Shown here in pieces: positions 42,130 to 51,151 of a stretch of 64,000 nt of DNA (its first letter is position 1; each line of letters opens with the position of its first letter). Source of the stretch: Vibrio sp. ED004 (GTDB lineage: Bacteria > Pseudomonadota > Gammaproteobacteria > Enterobacterales > Vibrionaceae); contig NZ_CP066150.1 in the NCBI RefSeq assembly GCF_023206395.1, forward strand, positions 1,116,001-1,180,000. Direction: 5' to 3'. Below the pieces are notes generated by a model. It did no database searches, was not told the DNA's origin, and was given only the letters and a program-made list of their open reading frames with translations. The position numbers and the translations under genes are program-made.

Positions 42130-42828
42130 ATGAGTTACTTATCGGAATACGAATACCAAGCCTTAATACTGAGCTTGAAAGTCGCTGGGTTTGCCATCTT
42201 ATGGTTGATTCCTATCGGCATTGGCTTAGCTTGGCTACTTGCTAAGAAACAATTTGTTGGCAAAAGCATTGTAGAGAGCATCGTGCATCTGCCTTTGGTT
42301 CTCCCGCCAGTGGTCATTGGCTATTTGTTGTTAGTGATGATGGGGAGACAAGGCGTTATTGGTTCTTGGTTAAATGAGGTGTTTGGTATTGTATTTAGTT
42401 TTAGCTGGAAGGGAGCGGCATTGGCGTGTGTTGTTGTCGCGTTGCCATTAATGGTTCGCTCTATCCGACTTAGCTTAGAAACAGTCGACAGCAAACTGGA
42501 AGAAGCGGCAGCCACATTGGGCGCGTCACCTATTCACGTGTTCTTCACCATTACATTGCCTCTTATGATTCCAGGGATCATTACTGGCACCATGCTTTCT
42601 TTCGCACGAAGCTTGGGTGAGTTTGGCGCGACGATCAGCTTCGTTTCAAATATCCCCGGCGAAACTCAGACCATTCCTCTCGCTATGTACACCTTCATTG
42701 AAACCCCTGGTGCAGAGATGGAAGCAGCACGTTTGTGTGTGATTTCTATTGTGATAGCGCTGGGCTCATTGATGCTCTCTGAATGGCTCAATAAGAAGTC
42801 GGCACAACGACTAGGAGGCAATGCATGA
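42130..42828 (+). CDS. modB: Molybdate ABC transporter permease
   Basis: This 232-residue inner-membrane protein has five or six helices and the ABC permease EAA loop [28 protein letters not shown] (around residues 122-150). [34 protein letters not shown] is a strong ModB signature. Its ATG follows the modA stop directly. It forms the channel with ModC. Confidence 0.94.
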   Translation: MSYLSEYEYQALILSLKVAGFAILWLIPIGIGLAWLLAKKQFVGKSIVESIVHLPLVLPPVVIGYLLLVMMGRQGVIGSWLNEVFGIVFSFSWKGAALACVVVALPLMVRSIRLSLETVDSKLEEAAATLGASPIHVFFTITLPLMIPGIITGTMLSFARSLGEFGATISFVSNIPGETQTIPLAMYTFIETPGAEMEAARLCVISIVIALGSLMLSEWLNKKSAQRLGGNA

Positions 42829-43931
42829 GTGCTTTGATCCTCCAATACCAACAACAGCTTGGCGAAACTTTCTTCGATATTGACCTAGAACTACCAAGTA
42901 GTGGCATCACGGCTATTTTTGGTCGTTCTGGTGCGGGTAAAACATCACTTATTAATGCGATTAGTGGCCTTAAACAGCCAGACAAAGGATTGATCAGCGT
43001 ATCAGGGATCACCTTGTTTGATAGTGACAAGGGCATTAACTTGCCGACTCACAAACGTAATGTGGGTTATGTGTTCCAAGAGTCGCGATTGTTTCCACAC
43101 ATGAAGGTGTCAGCGAACCTCAAATATGGAATGAAAGGCGGTGATAAGGCGCATTTTGAGCAAATCGTGTCATTGTTGTCTTTGGGCTCATTACTTGATC
43201 GTTATCCTGCACGTTTGTCAGGTGGAGAGAAGCAACGTGTGGCGATTGGCCGTTCTTTGTTGTCTAAGCCGAGCATTCTATTGATGGATGAGCCTTTAGC
43301 CTCTCTTGACTTACCTCGTAAGCGTGAAGTGATGCCGTTTTTGGAGAACTTATCCGAAACGGTGCAAATCCCAATTATCTATGTCACGCACAGTCTCAAC
43401 GAGATCTTACGCTTGGCGAATCACTTGGTCATTATCGATCAGGGCAAAGTGATATCTTCGGGTGTCACGGAAGAAGTATGGGCATCAAGAGCCATGCAGC
43501 CTTGGCAATCTTTCTCTGAACAAAGCTCGTTGTTTGAAGCGACTCTCGCGGAGCACAATGATGATTATGCGCTATCTCGTTTAACACTTGGAAAATCGAC
43601 GTCGTTATGGGTTCAGAAGGTATCGAGTGAGATTGGTGCGACAGTTAGGCTGCAAGTTAGGGCAAATGATGTCTCAATCGCGCTAGAACAGCCGCAAGGC
43701 ACATCTATACGTAACATCCTCCCTGTGACCATTAAAAGCGTAGAGACTCACCAGCAGGGCACAAACAAGCAGAGTGTTGCCGTTGAGTTAGAGTTGGAGC
43801 CTGGATGCTACTTATGGGCAACCATCACCTTGTGGGCATTGGACGAACTTAATCTAGAAATTGGCCAACGCGTTTATGCGCAGATCAAAGGTGTGAGTGT
43901 TGCTCAACGAGATATTGCGGTGACACATTAA
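42825..43931 (+). CDS. modC: Molybdate ABC transporter ATP-binding protein
   Basis: This 368-residue ATPase has Walker [12 protein letters not shown] (about residue 32), Q-loop [13 protein letters not shown], signature [16 protein letters not shown], Walker [16 protein letters not shown] and H-loop VTHSLNEI. The C-terminal part, from about residue 290 ([19 protein letters not shown]), is the molybdate-binding MOP domain that allows feedback inhibition of transport. Its start overlaps the modB end by four bases (ATGA). The organisation modABC matches the normal operon. Confidence 0.95.
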   Translation: MSALILQYQQQLGETFFDIDLELPSSGITAIFGRSGAGKTSLINAISGLKQPDKGLISVSGITLFDSDKGINLPTHKRNVGYVFQESRLFPHMKVSANLKYGMKGGDKAHFEQIVSLLSLGSLLDRYPARLSGGEKQRVAIGRSLLSKPSILLMDEPLASLDLPRKREVMPFLENLSETVQIPIIYVTHSLNEILRLANHLVIIDQGKVISSGVTEEVWASRAMQPWQSFSEQSSLFEATLAEHNDDYALSRLTLGKSTSLWVQKVSSEIGATVRLQVRANDVSIALEQPQGTSIRNILPVTIKSVETHQQGTNKQSVAVELELEPGCYLWATITLWALDELNLEIGQRVYAQIKGVSVAQRDIAVTH

Positions 43932-44159
43932 ATCTGACTAGATCAGCATTTCGATATTGTCGCGATATTGCCGGTTCTATGCACTGAAAATAGGACCTTG
44001 ATTCCATGAATGGAGACATGCGTCATTTTTATACGGTATAACTGCCAGTTTTGAGCCACACTGTATGAGTGCAAAGGCATATTATTTATGCAATGGCTTA
44101 ACGAGGTGACATATCGATGAGTAAACAGATAATTGACTAAGAGAAAAAGCAGCAGGTAC

Positions 44160-44192
44160 AAAAAAGCCGCTTGCTGAAGCAACATGCGGCTT
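44160..44192 (-). terminator. Terminator of the unknown 44243 gene (minus strand)
   Basis: AAGCCGC and GCGGCTT form the base of a stem between 44165 and 44192, with an inner TTGC/GCAA extension. On the minus strand the stem is followed by six Ts. It is 50 bases past the gene end. The preceding 230 bases to modC contain no obvious gene. Confidence 0.8.
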
Positions 44193-44242
44193 AGTCATCA
44201 GTATTACTGTTGGCGCTAGCCTAAAGTTAGGCGCTTGGCGAC

Positions 44243-44680
44243 TTACTTAGTAAAAACTTCTTTAAAATCACGCTTCAAGATAGCATCACGACGAGCTTTC
44301 TTGATTTGCTTAGCCATGTCTTTTACGCAGTTATGTAAAATTTGGTCAAGCAGTTGAGCTCGGTACTCTTCTTTTTCTTCGTCAGTCATGCCTTCTGGAA
44401 GTTTAAGAGTAGGGAACTCTTCCATCATGTTTACGCCAGCAAAAGCTTGGCTAACAGAGATTAGAGCGTGGAATTGCTCGAAGTTGTCCAAAACATTTTG
44501 TGCGCTTGCTGGAAGGCTGCTCCAAGTTTCACGCACTGCTTCTTCAGACACCTCATGAATAGAAGTAACCATGTTGTGCATCTCTTTAGGCACTTCATCA
44601 AATTCGATAACTTGGCGAAGCTCTGGCGAGATAGTGGTTAAATCGATTTCTTGTACTTCGTTGTTTGTAGCGTCTGACAT
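44243..44680 (-). CDS. Conserved-looking acidic cytoplasmic protein, function unknown
   Basis: This 145-residue protein is all helical in character with no signal or membrane segment: ISPELRQVIEFDEVPKEMHNMVTSIHEV, EAVRETWSSLPASAQNVLDNFEQFHALI, then an acidic MTDEEKEEYRAQLLDQILHN and a basic C-terminus KKARRDAILKRDFKEVF. It may belong to a Vibrio family such as DUF3069, but I am unsure. It is monocistronic with its own terminator, convergent with modC and divergent from the response regulator at 44812. Nothing in the context suggests a function. Confidence 0.7.
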   Translation of the reverse strand: MSDATNNEVQEIDLTTISPELRQVIEFDEVPKEMHNMVTSIHEVSEEAVRETWSSLPASAQNVLDNFEQFHALISVSQAFAGVNMMEEFPTLKLPEGMTDEEKEEYRAQLLDQILHNCVKDMAKQIKKARRDAILKRDFKEVFTK

Positions 44681-44811
44681 AGTATTTCTCTTTAAAAAGA
44701 AACAATGCTAAAAAGATCTGTAAAAAAGTCAATATAATATAGAGATTAGGGCATGATTTAAGCCCAAATTTGAGCTACTTTGAATATTCAACACTAGATA
44801 AAGGTGATGTG

Positions 44812-45783
44812 ATGATAGAAAAGGGATCTTCGATGCGCATATTGCTGGTTGATGATGTTCAACTAGACAGGATGCAACTTGCTATTCGACTCAAGCAACT
44901 GGGTCATATCGTGGAAGCTGTCGGTAGCGGAAAAGAAGCCCTGAACGTCTATTCTGATTTTGATCCTGAACTTGTTTTACTTGATATCAGCATGCCAGAC
45001 ATGGATGGTTTTGAGGTCGCTAATGAGGTTCGTCGACAATTCCCAGAGTGGGTACCTATCATCTTCTTGAGTGGTCATGAAGAGCCAGAAATGATCGCCA
45101 AAGCGATTGATGCTGGTGGTGATGATTACCTTATCAAGCCGGTAAACAAAGTAGTCCTCAATTCTAAATTGATTGCGATGCAACGTATCGCGCACATGAG
45201 GCGTGAGTTAAAACAAAGTACCGCGAAACTCGAAGAACTCAATATACTCCTGCAACAACAAGCCAACGAAGACGGCTTAACCAAATTATACAACCGTCGA
45301 TATATGGATACTAAGCTTGAAGAGAGCATTGCGTGGCACGGAAGACGTAATATATCCATGACTGTCATACTTCTAGATGTAGACTTCTTTAAACCTTACA
45401 ACGATAATTACGGCCACATTCAAGGGGATAAGTGCTTACAAGGGCTTGCCAATACCTTGAAACAACTGTTCGTTCGTGCGGGAGAGTTTGTTGGCCGCTA
45501 CGGTGGTGAAGAGTTTGTTTTGATCTTAAGCGACACGGACAGCGAAGCCGCTAAATTACACGCGACTCGAGTAAAAGAAGCATTGCATGAGATGAACTAC
45601 GCCCATGATCACTCCACCGTATCGGATAGAGTGACAGCGTCACAAGGCGTGCTCTCATTCGTCCCTGAAGGTGACGAGTCCATCGCTTCTATATACGAAA
45701 AGGTCGACCAAGCGCTTTACCAAGCAAAGCAAAGTGGCAGAAACACCTTCATACAACGCAACATTTTGGAGCTTGCTCGTTAG
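44812..45783 (+). CDS. REC-GGDEF response regulator diguanylate cyclase
   Basis: This 323-residue protein has a receiver domain (MRILLVDDVQLDRMQ, phospho-acceptor Asp in LVLLDISMPDMDGFEV, Lys in LIKPVNK), a helical linker (MRRELKQSTAKLEELNILLQQ) and a GGDEF domain with GRYGGEEFVLIL, i.e. an active GGEEF. The usual RxxD inhibitory site before it reads RAGE, so product inhibition may be weak. This is a WspR/PleD-like layout: phosphorylation should lead to c-di-GMP production. No histidine kinase is adjacent. AAAGG at 44800-44804 supports the ATG at 44812. It ends in a terminator that overlaps its stop codon. A ComFB-like c-di-NMP receptor is encoded 3 kb downstream. Confidence 0.92.
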   Translation: MIEKGSSMRILLVDDVQLDRMQLAIRLKQLGHIVEAVGSGKEALNVYSDFDPELVLLDISMPDMDGFEVANEVRRQFPEWVPIIFLSGHEEPEMIAKAIDAGGDDYLIKPVNKVVLNSKLIAMQRIAHMRRELKQSTAKLEELNILLQQQANEDGLTKLYNRRYMDTKLEESIAWHGRRNISMTVILLDVDFFKPYNDNYGHIQGDKCLQGLANTLKQLFVRAGEFVGRYGGEEFVLILSDTDSEAAKLHATRVKEALHEMNYAHDHSTVSDRVTASQGVLSFVPEGDESIASIYEKVDQALYQAKQSGRNTFIQRNILELAR

Positions 45784-45798
45784 TTAGCAAGCTCTTTT
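45769..45798 (+). terminator. Terminator overlapping the end of the REC-GGDEF gene
   Basis: GAGCTTGCT (45769-45777) pairs with AGCAAGCTC (45786-45794), followed by TTTT. The stop codon at 45781-45783 is in the loop, so the last codons form the left arm. Confidence 0.8.
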
Positions 45799-45848
45799 AG
45801 AAATTTGAATTTATACTTCTATTAGCGTTTGAGCTAGGAAGTACTTTA

Positions 45849-46871
45849 GTGATAAGAGAAATGCCACATTCAAAGCCATTTTCTTTGGCTCATTCATGTT
45901 GGACACTGGTTGTCCCTGTACTCTGTTTATCTGTTCCCAGTATTGCTTCTGCAGATGAGATATCTGATCTCATTCGCAAGGAGATTGAGCGAAATTTTGC
46001 AACCAGCGTGCTTCTTAACGACACCGATGTATTTACCTTTGGTATCAATAACTTTGACCCAAACGAAGTATTTCGCTTAGACAATGAAGACATTGGTTCG
46101 AGTGATTCGGTAAGCAGAAGACAAAATATGGCCTCTCTCAGCCTACCTTATACTTTCAAATTACCCGCCACTATTGAAGATAACCACCAAGAGGTGACAC
46201 TGCGTCTGTCTGCATTGCGCACAGAGAATGAAGTCAACTATTCATCAGCGTCCGTGTCTGATTTTCAAAAAGAAACAGTGATTTCGGGGTATGTTGAGTT
46301 TTCGAATGTCGCCCAATTAGATGAATACTGGAGCTTTCATTCTGGTATTGGCAATCACATCTCATATTATCGCAATGAATACGATTATCGCGGTAATGTA
46401 CCCCAGCCTTTGGTAGATGCGATTGATGGGGTTTATCTCAATACTGACGCTTGGGCCTACATAGTAGAACCTAAGATTAAATTGATCTATGAAGACAAGA
46501 ATAACTGGGGCAAATACAAACTCAGTACTAGTTGGCATTATTTCAACGGTGTCGGTTGGGGAGACGCCAATAACGGTAATGTAGGCCACCCGGAAGGTTG
46601 GTACATCGCTAATGAAGCAAAGATATTCTATGACCTAGTGCGTTGGGACAAAAACATCACATCGATGTATTCGAGTATAAAAAGGATTGATATTGGTGGC
46701 GACACCGTAGCGTCGATGGGCACGACCTCCTATTATGAAGGTAGTGTAGGCTGGCTGCTTAACCCAAACCTATTTAACGAATGGGTCGATAATGTGGGCA
46801 TTGGCTTTACGATCAATTACGGAAGTAGTTTGAAAGGCGGTAGCTTGGTGATCTTCTTTAACCAAGATTAA
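45849..46871 (+). CDS. Solitary outer-membrane autotransporter-like barrel protein
   Basis: This 340-residue protein has a signal peptide ending SIASA (about residue 35) and a mature part rich in amphipathic strands (HQEVTLRLSALRTENEVNYS, KETVISGYVEFSNVAQLDEYW, WAYIVEPKIKLIYEDKNNW, GVGWGDANNGNVGHPEGWYIA). The C-terminal strands VGIGFTINYGSSLKGGSLVIFFNQD resemble the 'solitary outer membrane autotransporter-like' family (PF11557) in vibrios. It lacks a passenger domain. The start is GTG 45849, with AGGAAG seven bases upstream. The family match is by recollection; its function is unknown. Confidence 0.72.
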   Translation: MIREMPHSKPFSLAHSCWTLVVPVLCLSVPSIASADEISDLIRKEIERNFATSVLLNDTDVFTFGINNFDPNEVFRLDNEDIGSSDSVSRRQNMASLSLPYTFKLPATIEDNHQEVTLRLSALRTENEVNYSSASVSDFQKETVISGYVEFSNVAQLDEYWSFHSGIGNHISYYRNEYDYRGNVPQPLVDAIDGVYLNTDAWAYIVEPKIKLIYEDKNNWGKYKLSTSWHYFNGVGWGDANNGNVGHPEGWYIANEAKIFYDLVRWDKNITSMYSSIKRIDIGGDTVASMGTTSYYEGSVGWLLNPNLFNEWVDNVGIGFTINYGSSLKGGSLVIFFNQD

Positions 46872-46964
46872 ACGCTTACCAAGTGCCACCAACTTCCACC
46901 AAGCGTAAACTGCCTTACAATGAATAGTTTGGCGTTATAGTGACTCGATCTTTTAGCTATAACG

Positions 46965-48206
46965 TTAACTATTAACGCACAGTTTGTTTCGTCCGGTTTC
47001 TTTCGCTTTGTAGAGCGCGTTATCGGCAAGCTTCAACACTTCTTCAGGATGTCTGGTGGTTGTACTATCAGACAGTCCAATACTGATAGTCACATTCACC
47101 ACTTCATTTGGCTTGCCATTCTTGCCACGTTTTTTCATTCCTACTTCATGGTCATCAGGGCGGTCGTTCGTATTGCGAATGATCATGTCGTAATTATGAA
47201 TCTCAGAAATCAAAACTTGCAGGTGCTCTTTTACTTGCTCTGTGTGCTTACCCTTGAAAATAATCGTGAACTCTTCACCACCATAGCGATAAGCTTTCGC
47301 ACCGCCAGTTGTTTCTCTCAATATACGAGCGACTAGTTTCAATACATCGTCGCCAATGTCATGCCCGTAGGTATCGTTAAATTTCTTGAAGTGATCGATA
47401 TCGACCATCGCCATTGAGTACTTACGGCCTAAATGCTTCATATCCACTTCTAAAGCATGACGGCCGGGGATGTTAGTTAGTCGGTCATTAAAGGCCATGT
47501 CGTGGCTTGCAGACATCACGTAGATGATAATCAAGGTCCCTGATAGGGAAAACATAGTGCTTGAGATGTACTGGACGTCAAAAAAGATGAATGTGCATGA
47601 CGCGAGTAAAATTGCGCTGTAGACCACCACATCAATTGCTCGGTTGTAAACCAGAACCAAAATCGAAGTTAAACCGAGTAAGCAAAGGCTATAGAGAACT
47701 AATACGAAGGGCATCTTAGAGAAATCTCTGACAATGAACAGAATCCCTTCGCTCCATGATTCAAAACCTCCGGCATGGAAGTGAGACACGATCAGTTGCG
47801 CCCAAACCATAATTAGAACAAGAACCAAGGCATATAGAAACATCGACTTTGAATTAACGCCGTTATCAGGGAAGGCGTACACCAGTAAACAAGTGACAGG
47901 TACTAGAGCAGCAAGTAGCGATAGTTCTAATAATGTCGTTCCTGTATTAAGAGGCGTTTGTAAGCGAACTTGGATGATCAGGTAAGCGAGAAGCATGGTG
48001 ACAGACACCATAGCCATTCGACCTTGTTTAAATGTGTGGCACAGTAAAACCGCAACGCTCAATAAAATATATGGGAGGTTGCTAGCAAACCCTAAGTTTG
48101 AATCCGTCACGAGAATGACGTTGTTCATACCTGCAAGTAAAATTGCTAGAAGGAGTAAAGGGAAGCAAAATCGAAACATGCTCGACGTTACAAAAGATGA
48201 TGCCAT
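46965..48206 (-). CDS. Membrane diguanylate cyclase (7-8 TM + GGDEF)
   Basis: This 413-residue protein starts with several hydrophobic segments (LLLAILLAGMNNVILV, LPYILLSVAVLLCHTF, and more up to about residue 235) that form a MASE-like membrane sensor, then a GGDEF domain: MAFNDRLTNIPGRHALEVDM, MVDIDHFKKFNDTYGHDIGDDVL and YRYGGEEFTIIF, with GGEEF intact. It should make c-di-GMP from GTP. The RxxD inhibitory site is not evident (RETT). An insert NTNDRPDDHEVGMKKRGKNGKPNEV lies just before the final beta strand, which is unusual for the domain. It is divergent from the ComFB-like gene, with 394 bases between. Confidence 0.9.
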   Translation of the reverse strand: MASSFVTSSMFRFCFPLLLLAILLAGMNNVILVTDSNLGFASNLPYILLSVAVLLCHTFKQGRMAMVSVTMLLAYLIIQVRLQTPLNTGTTLLELSLLAALVPVTCLLVYAFPDNGVNSKSMFLYALVLVLIMVWAQLIVSHFHAGGFESWSEGILFIVRDFSKMPFVLVLYSLCLLGLTSILVLVYNRAIDVVVYSAILLASCTFIFFDVQYISSTMFSLSGTLIIIYVMSASHDMAFNDRLTNIPGRHALEVDMKHLGRKYSMAMVDIDHFKKFNDTYGHDIGDDVLKLVARILRETTGGAKAYRYGGEEFTIIFKGKHTEQVKEHLQVLISEIHNYDMIIRNTNDRPDDHEVGMKKRGKNGKPNEVVNVTISIGLSDSTTTRHPEEVLKLADNALYKAKETGRNKLCVNS

Positions 48207-48600
48207 TTATGTGGTGAGCCTAACTATAATGATGATCTTATTAATTAATACTATACGTAGGATACGGTTAAACAAGCGGTTGCCAAGCATTTTGCTGAAA
48301 TGAGAGCAAAAACATAGCCATAGGTCGCTATTGGTGCAACCATTTTTATATGTATTCGAGTTGCTATTAACCATAGAACGAACTACACAGTATATATGAG
48401 AAATTAATTAGTCGTTATAGATACTTAACAAAAGCTAGGTGGTTTGTACTTAATGGTTACATGATGACCAACAAGCGAGAAATGTAAATCTGTAATCAAA
48501 TTTAAGTAAGGTTTATAACTAAGTTACAGTGAGTTTTGCGATTAGGTTGTTCAATGGCTGAAACTCGGTCATAAACAACCGCTACAAATGGAGGTGTAGT
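48207..48600. other. Gene-free promoter region between the diguanylate cyclase and the ComFB-like gene
   Basis: No convincing open frame is present. It should hold promoters for both divergent genes. A GGTTGTT/AACAACC inverted repeat (48545-48551 and 48574-48580) would form a hairpin in the leader of the ComFB message, just before the GAGGTG ribosome site at 48591-48596. Confidence 0.5.
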
Positions 48601-48969
48601 ATGCAAATAAGTGTGGATGTACATAACTATATGGAAACTCTGGTAGGTCATGTCTTGGCTACCGAGGAATACGTGTCTAATTATACCAACGAACAATTGG
48701 CCGATCTCGCGTGTTTGGCTTTAGGTCAGCTAAAACCTATCTATATTCGTTTTGATATCGATTTCCTGTCAGCATTACCTGAAGATAAATTGGTGCTCTA
48801 TAAACGCAATAGTGAGATCGCGGTCAAAAATGCTGAAAGTATGATTATTGACGATCGAAGACGCGAACGTGACGACAATGTGCCCGTTATATTTAGTCAA
48901 CACAATTTTGATGATGACGTAGAATTGCAATGGTATGAAAAGCCGTTGTTGAACCATAAACAGTCATGA
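48601..48969 (+). CDS. ComFB-like protein (possible c-di-nucleotide receptor)
   Basis: This 122-residue protein opens VDVHNYMETLVGHVLATEEYV and continues LADLACLALGQLKPIYIRFDIDFLSALP. The pattern N-x-M-E-x-x-V..., then (D)xACLALxxLxPxYIR, matches the ComFB family ('late competence development protein'), recently reported to bind c-di-GMP or c-di-AMP. The C-terminal tail from residue about 85 (RRRERDDNVPVIFSQHNFDDDVELQW) extends beyond the usual family length. GAGGTG precedes the ATG. It lies opposite a diguanylate cyclase and close to two others, which fits a c-di-GMP role, but binding is inferred. It is followed by an HlyU-domain gene 39 bases on. Confidence 0.75.
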   Translation: MQISVDVHNYMETLVGHVLATEEYVSNYTNEQLADLACLALGQLKPIYIRFDIDFLSALPEDKLVLYKRNSEIAVKNAESMIIDDRRRERDDNVPVIFSQHNFDDDVELQWYEKPLLNHKQS

Positions 48970-49008
48970 TAGTTTAGAGTGAATACGGTCATTTAAGGAG
49001 TAAAAAAC

Positions 49009-49290
49009 GTGGGATTCTTTTCTAGATTATTTGGTGGCAAAGAAAAAACCGAACAAAAAGTAGAGATTGAGCCGGTCGAATATAAGGGTTTCAATATCTA
49101 TCAAGATGCCATTGCAGAATCTGGTCAATACCGTGTTGCTGGGCGAATCGAGAAAGAATTCGATGGTGAGATCAAAACTCACCGTTTTATTCGTTCAGAT
49201 GTTGTTTCAAACAAAAAAGATGCCGATGAATTGATGCTTAAAAAATCACAGATGTTCATTGACCAAATGGGTGACAATATATTTAGCTAA
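49009..49290 (+). CDS. HlyU-domain (PF10115) small protein
   Basis: This 93-residue protein begins MGFFSRLFGGKEK, a short amphipathic helix, followed by EYKGFNIYQDAIAESGQYRVAG and THRFIRSDVVSNKKDADELMLKK, the core of the HlyU family in PF10115. These are named as transcriptional activators of haemolysin, but the domain is not the winged-helix HlyU of the ArsR class, so the name may mislead. Start is GTG 49009, with AAGGAG eight bases upstream. It may be in an operon with the ComFB-like gene. A terminator follows at 49328. Confidence 0.85.
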   Translation: MGFFSRLFGGKEKTEQKVEIEPVEYKGFNIYQDAIAESGQYRVAGRIEKEFDGEIKTHRFIRSDVVSNKKDADELMLKKSQMFIDQMGDNIFS

Positions 49291-49327
49291 CCAATTAGGG
49301 TTAGAATTGATGTTGGTCATCATTTAG

Positions 49328-49361
49328 AGAGCTTTCAGTGTATATGCTGAAAGCTCTTTTT
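49328..49361 (+). terminator. Terminator after the HlyU-domain gene
   Basis: AGAGCTTTCAG (49328-49338) pairs with CTGAAAGCTCT (49347-49357) with an eight-base loop, followed by TTTT. The 230 bases from here to pntA hold the pnt promoter; no sites are obvious to me. Confidence 0.9.
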
Positions 49362-49590
49362 AGTTTTAGGGACAAAGAACAGCTAGTAGGTTGTTATTAA
49401 AAGGATTATTTGCAAGTGGTTTGACCTCTTAGTTCGAGACGGTCATCATTTCTTCAAATGAAGCGCTCAAATTCCATCCAAATCGTTATAAGTAATAACT
49501 TTTCCTGTTCTTTGAACAAAACGCTTGAAGTATTAGTTGTCGTTAGATACAAACGAATAAGTCATTCGTGCCAATAGTCAAGGAATAGCT

Positions 49591-51141
49591 ATGCAAATTG
49601 GTGTACCAAGAGAAACACTCGCAGGTGAAACGCGAGTCGCTGCTTCGCCGAAATCGGTAGAACAGCTTCTAAAATTAGGATTTGAAGTTTGTGTTGAATC
49701 ACAAGCAGGTGCGTTAGCAAGTTTTGAAGATTCAGCTTATGAACAAGCTGGAGCAAAAGTTGTCACCGCAGATGAAGCTTGGAAATCCGAAATTATCTTT
49801 AAAGTTAATGCTCCCATCGTTGACGAGTCTAAAAATGAAATCGATCTTCTTAAAGATGGCGCAACATTGGTCAGCTTTATTTGGCCTGCTCAAAATCCAG
49901 AATTAATGGAACAATTGTCCAATCGCAACATCAACGTGATGGCGATGGATTCTGTACCACGAATTTCAAGAGCTCAGGCGTTAGATGCATTGAGCTCTAT
50001 GGCAAACATCGCGGGTTACCGTGCTGTTGTTGAAGCGGCGCATGAGTTTGGTCGATTCTTCACAGGTCAAATTACAGCGGCAGGTAAGGTTCCACCAGCG
50101 AAAGTACTGGTTGCAGGTGCGGGTGTTGCTGGTCTAGCGGCAATTGGTGCAGCAGGTAGCTTAGGTGCGATTGTTCGTTCATTCGATGTTCGTCCTGAAG
50201 TAAAAGAGCAAGTAGAGTCGATGGGCGCTGAATTCTTGGAAGTTGATTTCCAAGAAGACACTGGCGCTGGTGATGGCTATGCGAAAGAGATGTCTGAAGC
50301 ATTCAATAAGAAAGCGGAAGAACTTTATGCGGCTCAAGCAAAAGACGTTGATATCATCATTACAACGGCACTGATTCCAGGTCGTCCTGCACCTAAGCTG
50401 ATTACCAAAGAGATGGTAGATAGCATGAGTGCGGGTAACGTGATTGTAGATCTGGCGGCTGCGAACGGCGGTAACTGTGAATACACGGTTGCGGATCAAG
50501 TCATCACTACTGCGAATGGCGTAAAAGTTGTTGGTTACACCGATATGGTTGGTCGTTTGCCGACTCAATCTTCTCAGCTGTACGCGACTAACCTTGTTAA
50601 CTTACTGAAACTGCTATGCAAAGAGAAAGACGGCAATATCAATATCGACTTTGAAGATGTTGTTCTGCGCGGTGTTACAGTGGTTAAAGAGGGCGAAGTC
50701 ACTTGGCCAGCTCCACCAATTCAAGTCTCTGCTCAACCTCAACAACAAGCGAAACCAAAAGCAGCGAAACCCGAGCCTAAAGTTGAAGAGCCGGTTTCTC
50801 CATTTAAGAAAGCGGCGGGTATGGCGGTTGCTGTTGGTGCATTCGCTTGGATAGCGTCGGTTGCTCCTGCTGCGTTCTTATCTCACTTTACCGTTTTTGT
50901 TCTCGCTTGTGTGGTGGGTTATTACGTAGTTTGGAATGTTAGCCATTCTCTTCATACGCCTTTGATGTCTGTAACGAATGCGATTTCAGGGATCATTGTG
51001 GTAGGTGCGCTATTACAGATTGGACAAGGAAGCGGCGTCGTGACTTTCCTATCTTTTATCGCCGTTTTAATTGCAAGTATCAATATCTTTGGTGGCTTTA
51101 CCGTGACCAAACGTATGCTTGAAATGTTCCGTAAAGACTAA
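49591..51141 (+). CDS. pntA: NAD(P) transhydrogenase subunit alpha
   Basis: This 516-residue subunit begins [20 protein letters not shown], the alanine-dehydrogenase/PntA N-terminal signature, has the NAD-binding site [22 protein letters not shown], and then membrane helices after residue about 415 ([21 protein letters not shown] and three others). Together with PntB it couples proton entry to hydride transfer from NADH to NADP+, supplying NADPH. The linker residues 380-400 ([16 protein letters not shown]) are Gln/Pro/Lys rich. The pntB gene starts 10 bases after its stop. The order matches E. coli. Confidence 0.96.
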   Translation: MQIGVPRETLAGETRVAASPKSVEQLLKLGFEVCVESQAGALASFEDSAYEQAGAKVVTADEAWKSEIIFKVNAPIVDESKNEIDLLKDGATLVSFIWPAQNPELMEQLSNRNINVMAMDSVPRISRAQALDALSSMANIAGYRAVVEAAHEFGRFFTGQITAAGKVPPAKVLVAGAGVAGLAAIGAAGSLGAIVRSFDVRPEVKEQVESMGAEFLEVDFQEDTGAGDGYAKEMSEAFNKKAEELYAAQAKDVDIIITTALIPGRPAPKLITKEMVDSMSAGNVIVDLAAANGGNCEYTVADQVITTANGVKVVGYTDMVGRLPTQSSQLYATNLVNLLKLLCKEKDGNINIDFEDVVLRGVTVVKEGEVTWPAPPIQVSAQPQQQAKPKAAKPEPKVEEPVSPFKKAAGMAVAVGAFAWIASVAPAAFLSHFTVFVLACVVGYYVVWNVSHSLHTPLMSVTNAISGIIVVGALLQIGQGSGVVTFLSFIAVLIASINIFGGFTVTKRMLEMFRKD

Positions 51142-51151
51142 GGAGTAACAG

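Noticed and set aside
49361..49590. Riboswitch or leader peptide before pntA
   Set aside because: I looked for helices or a small frame with a ribosome site and found nothing persuasive.
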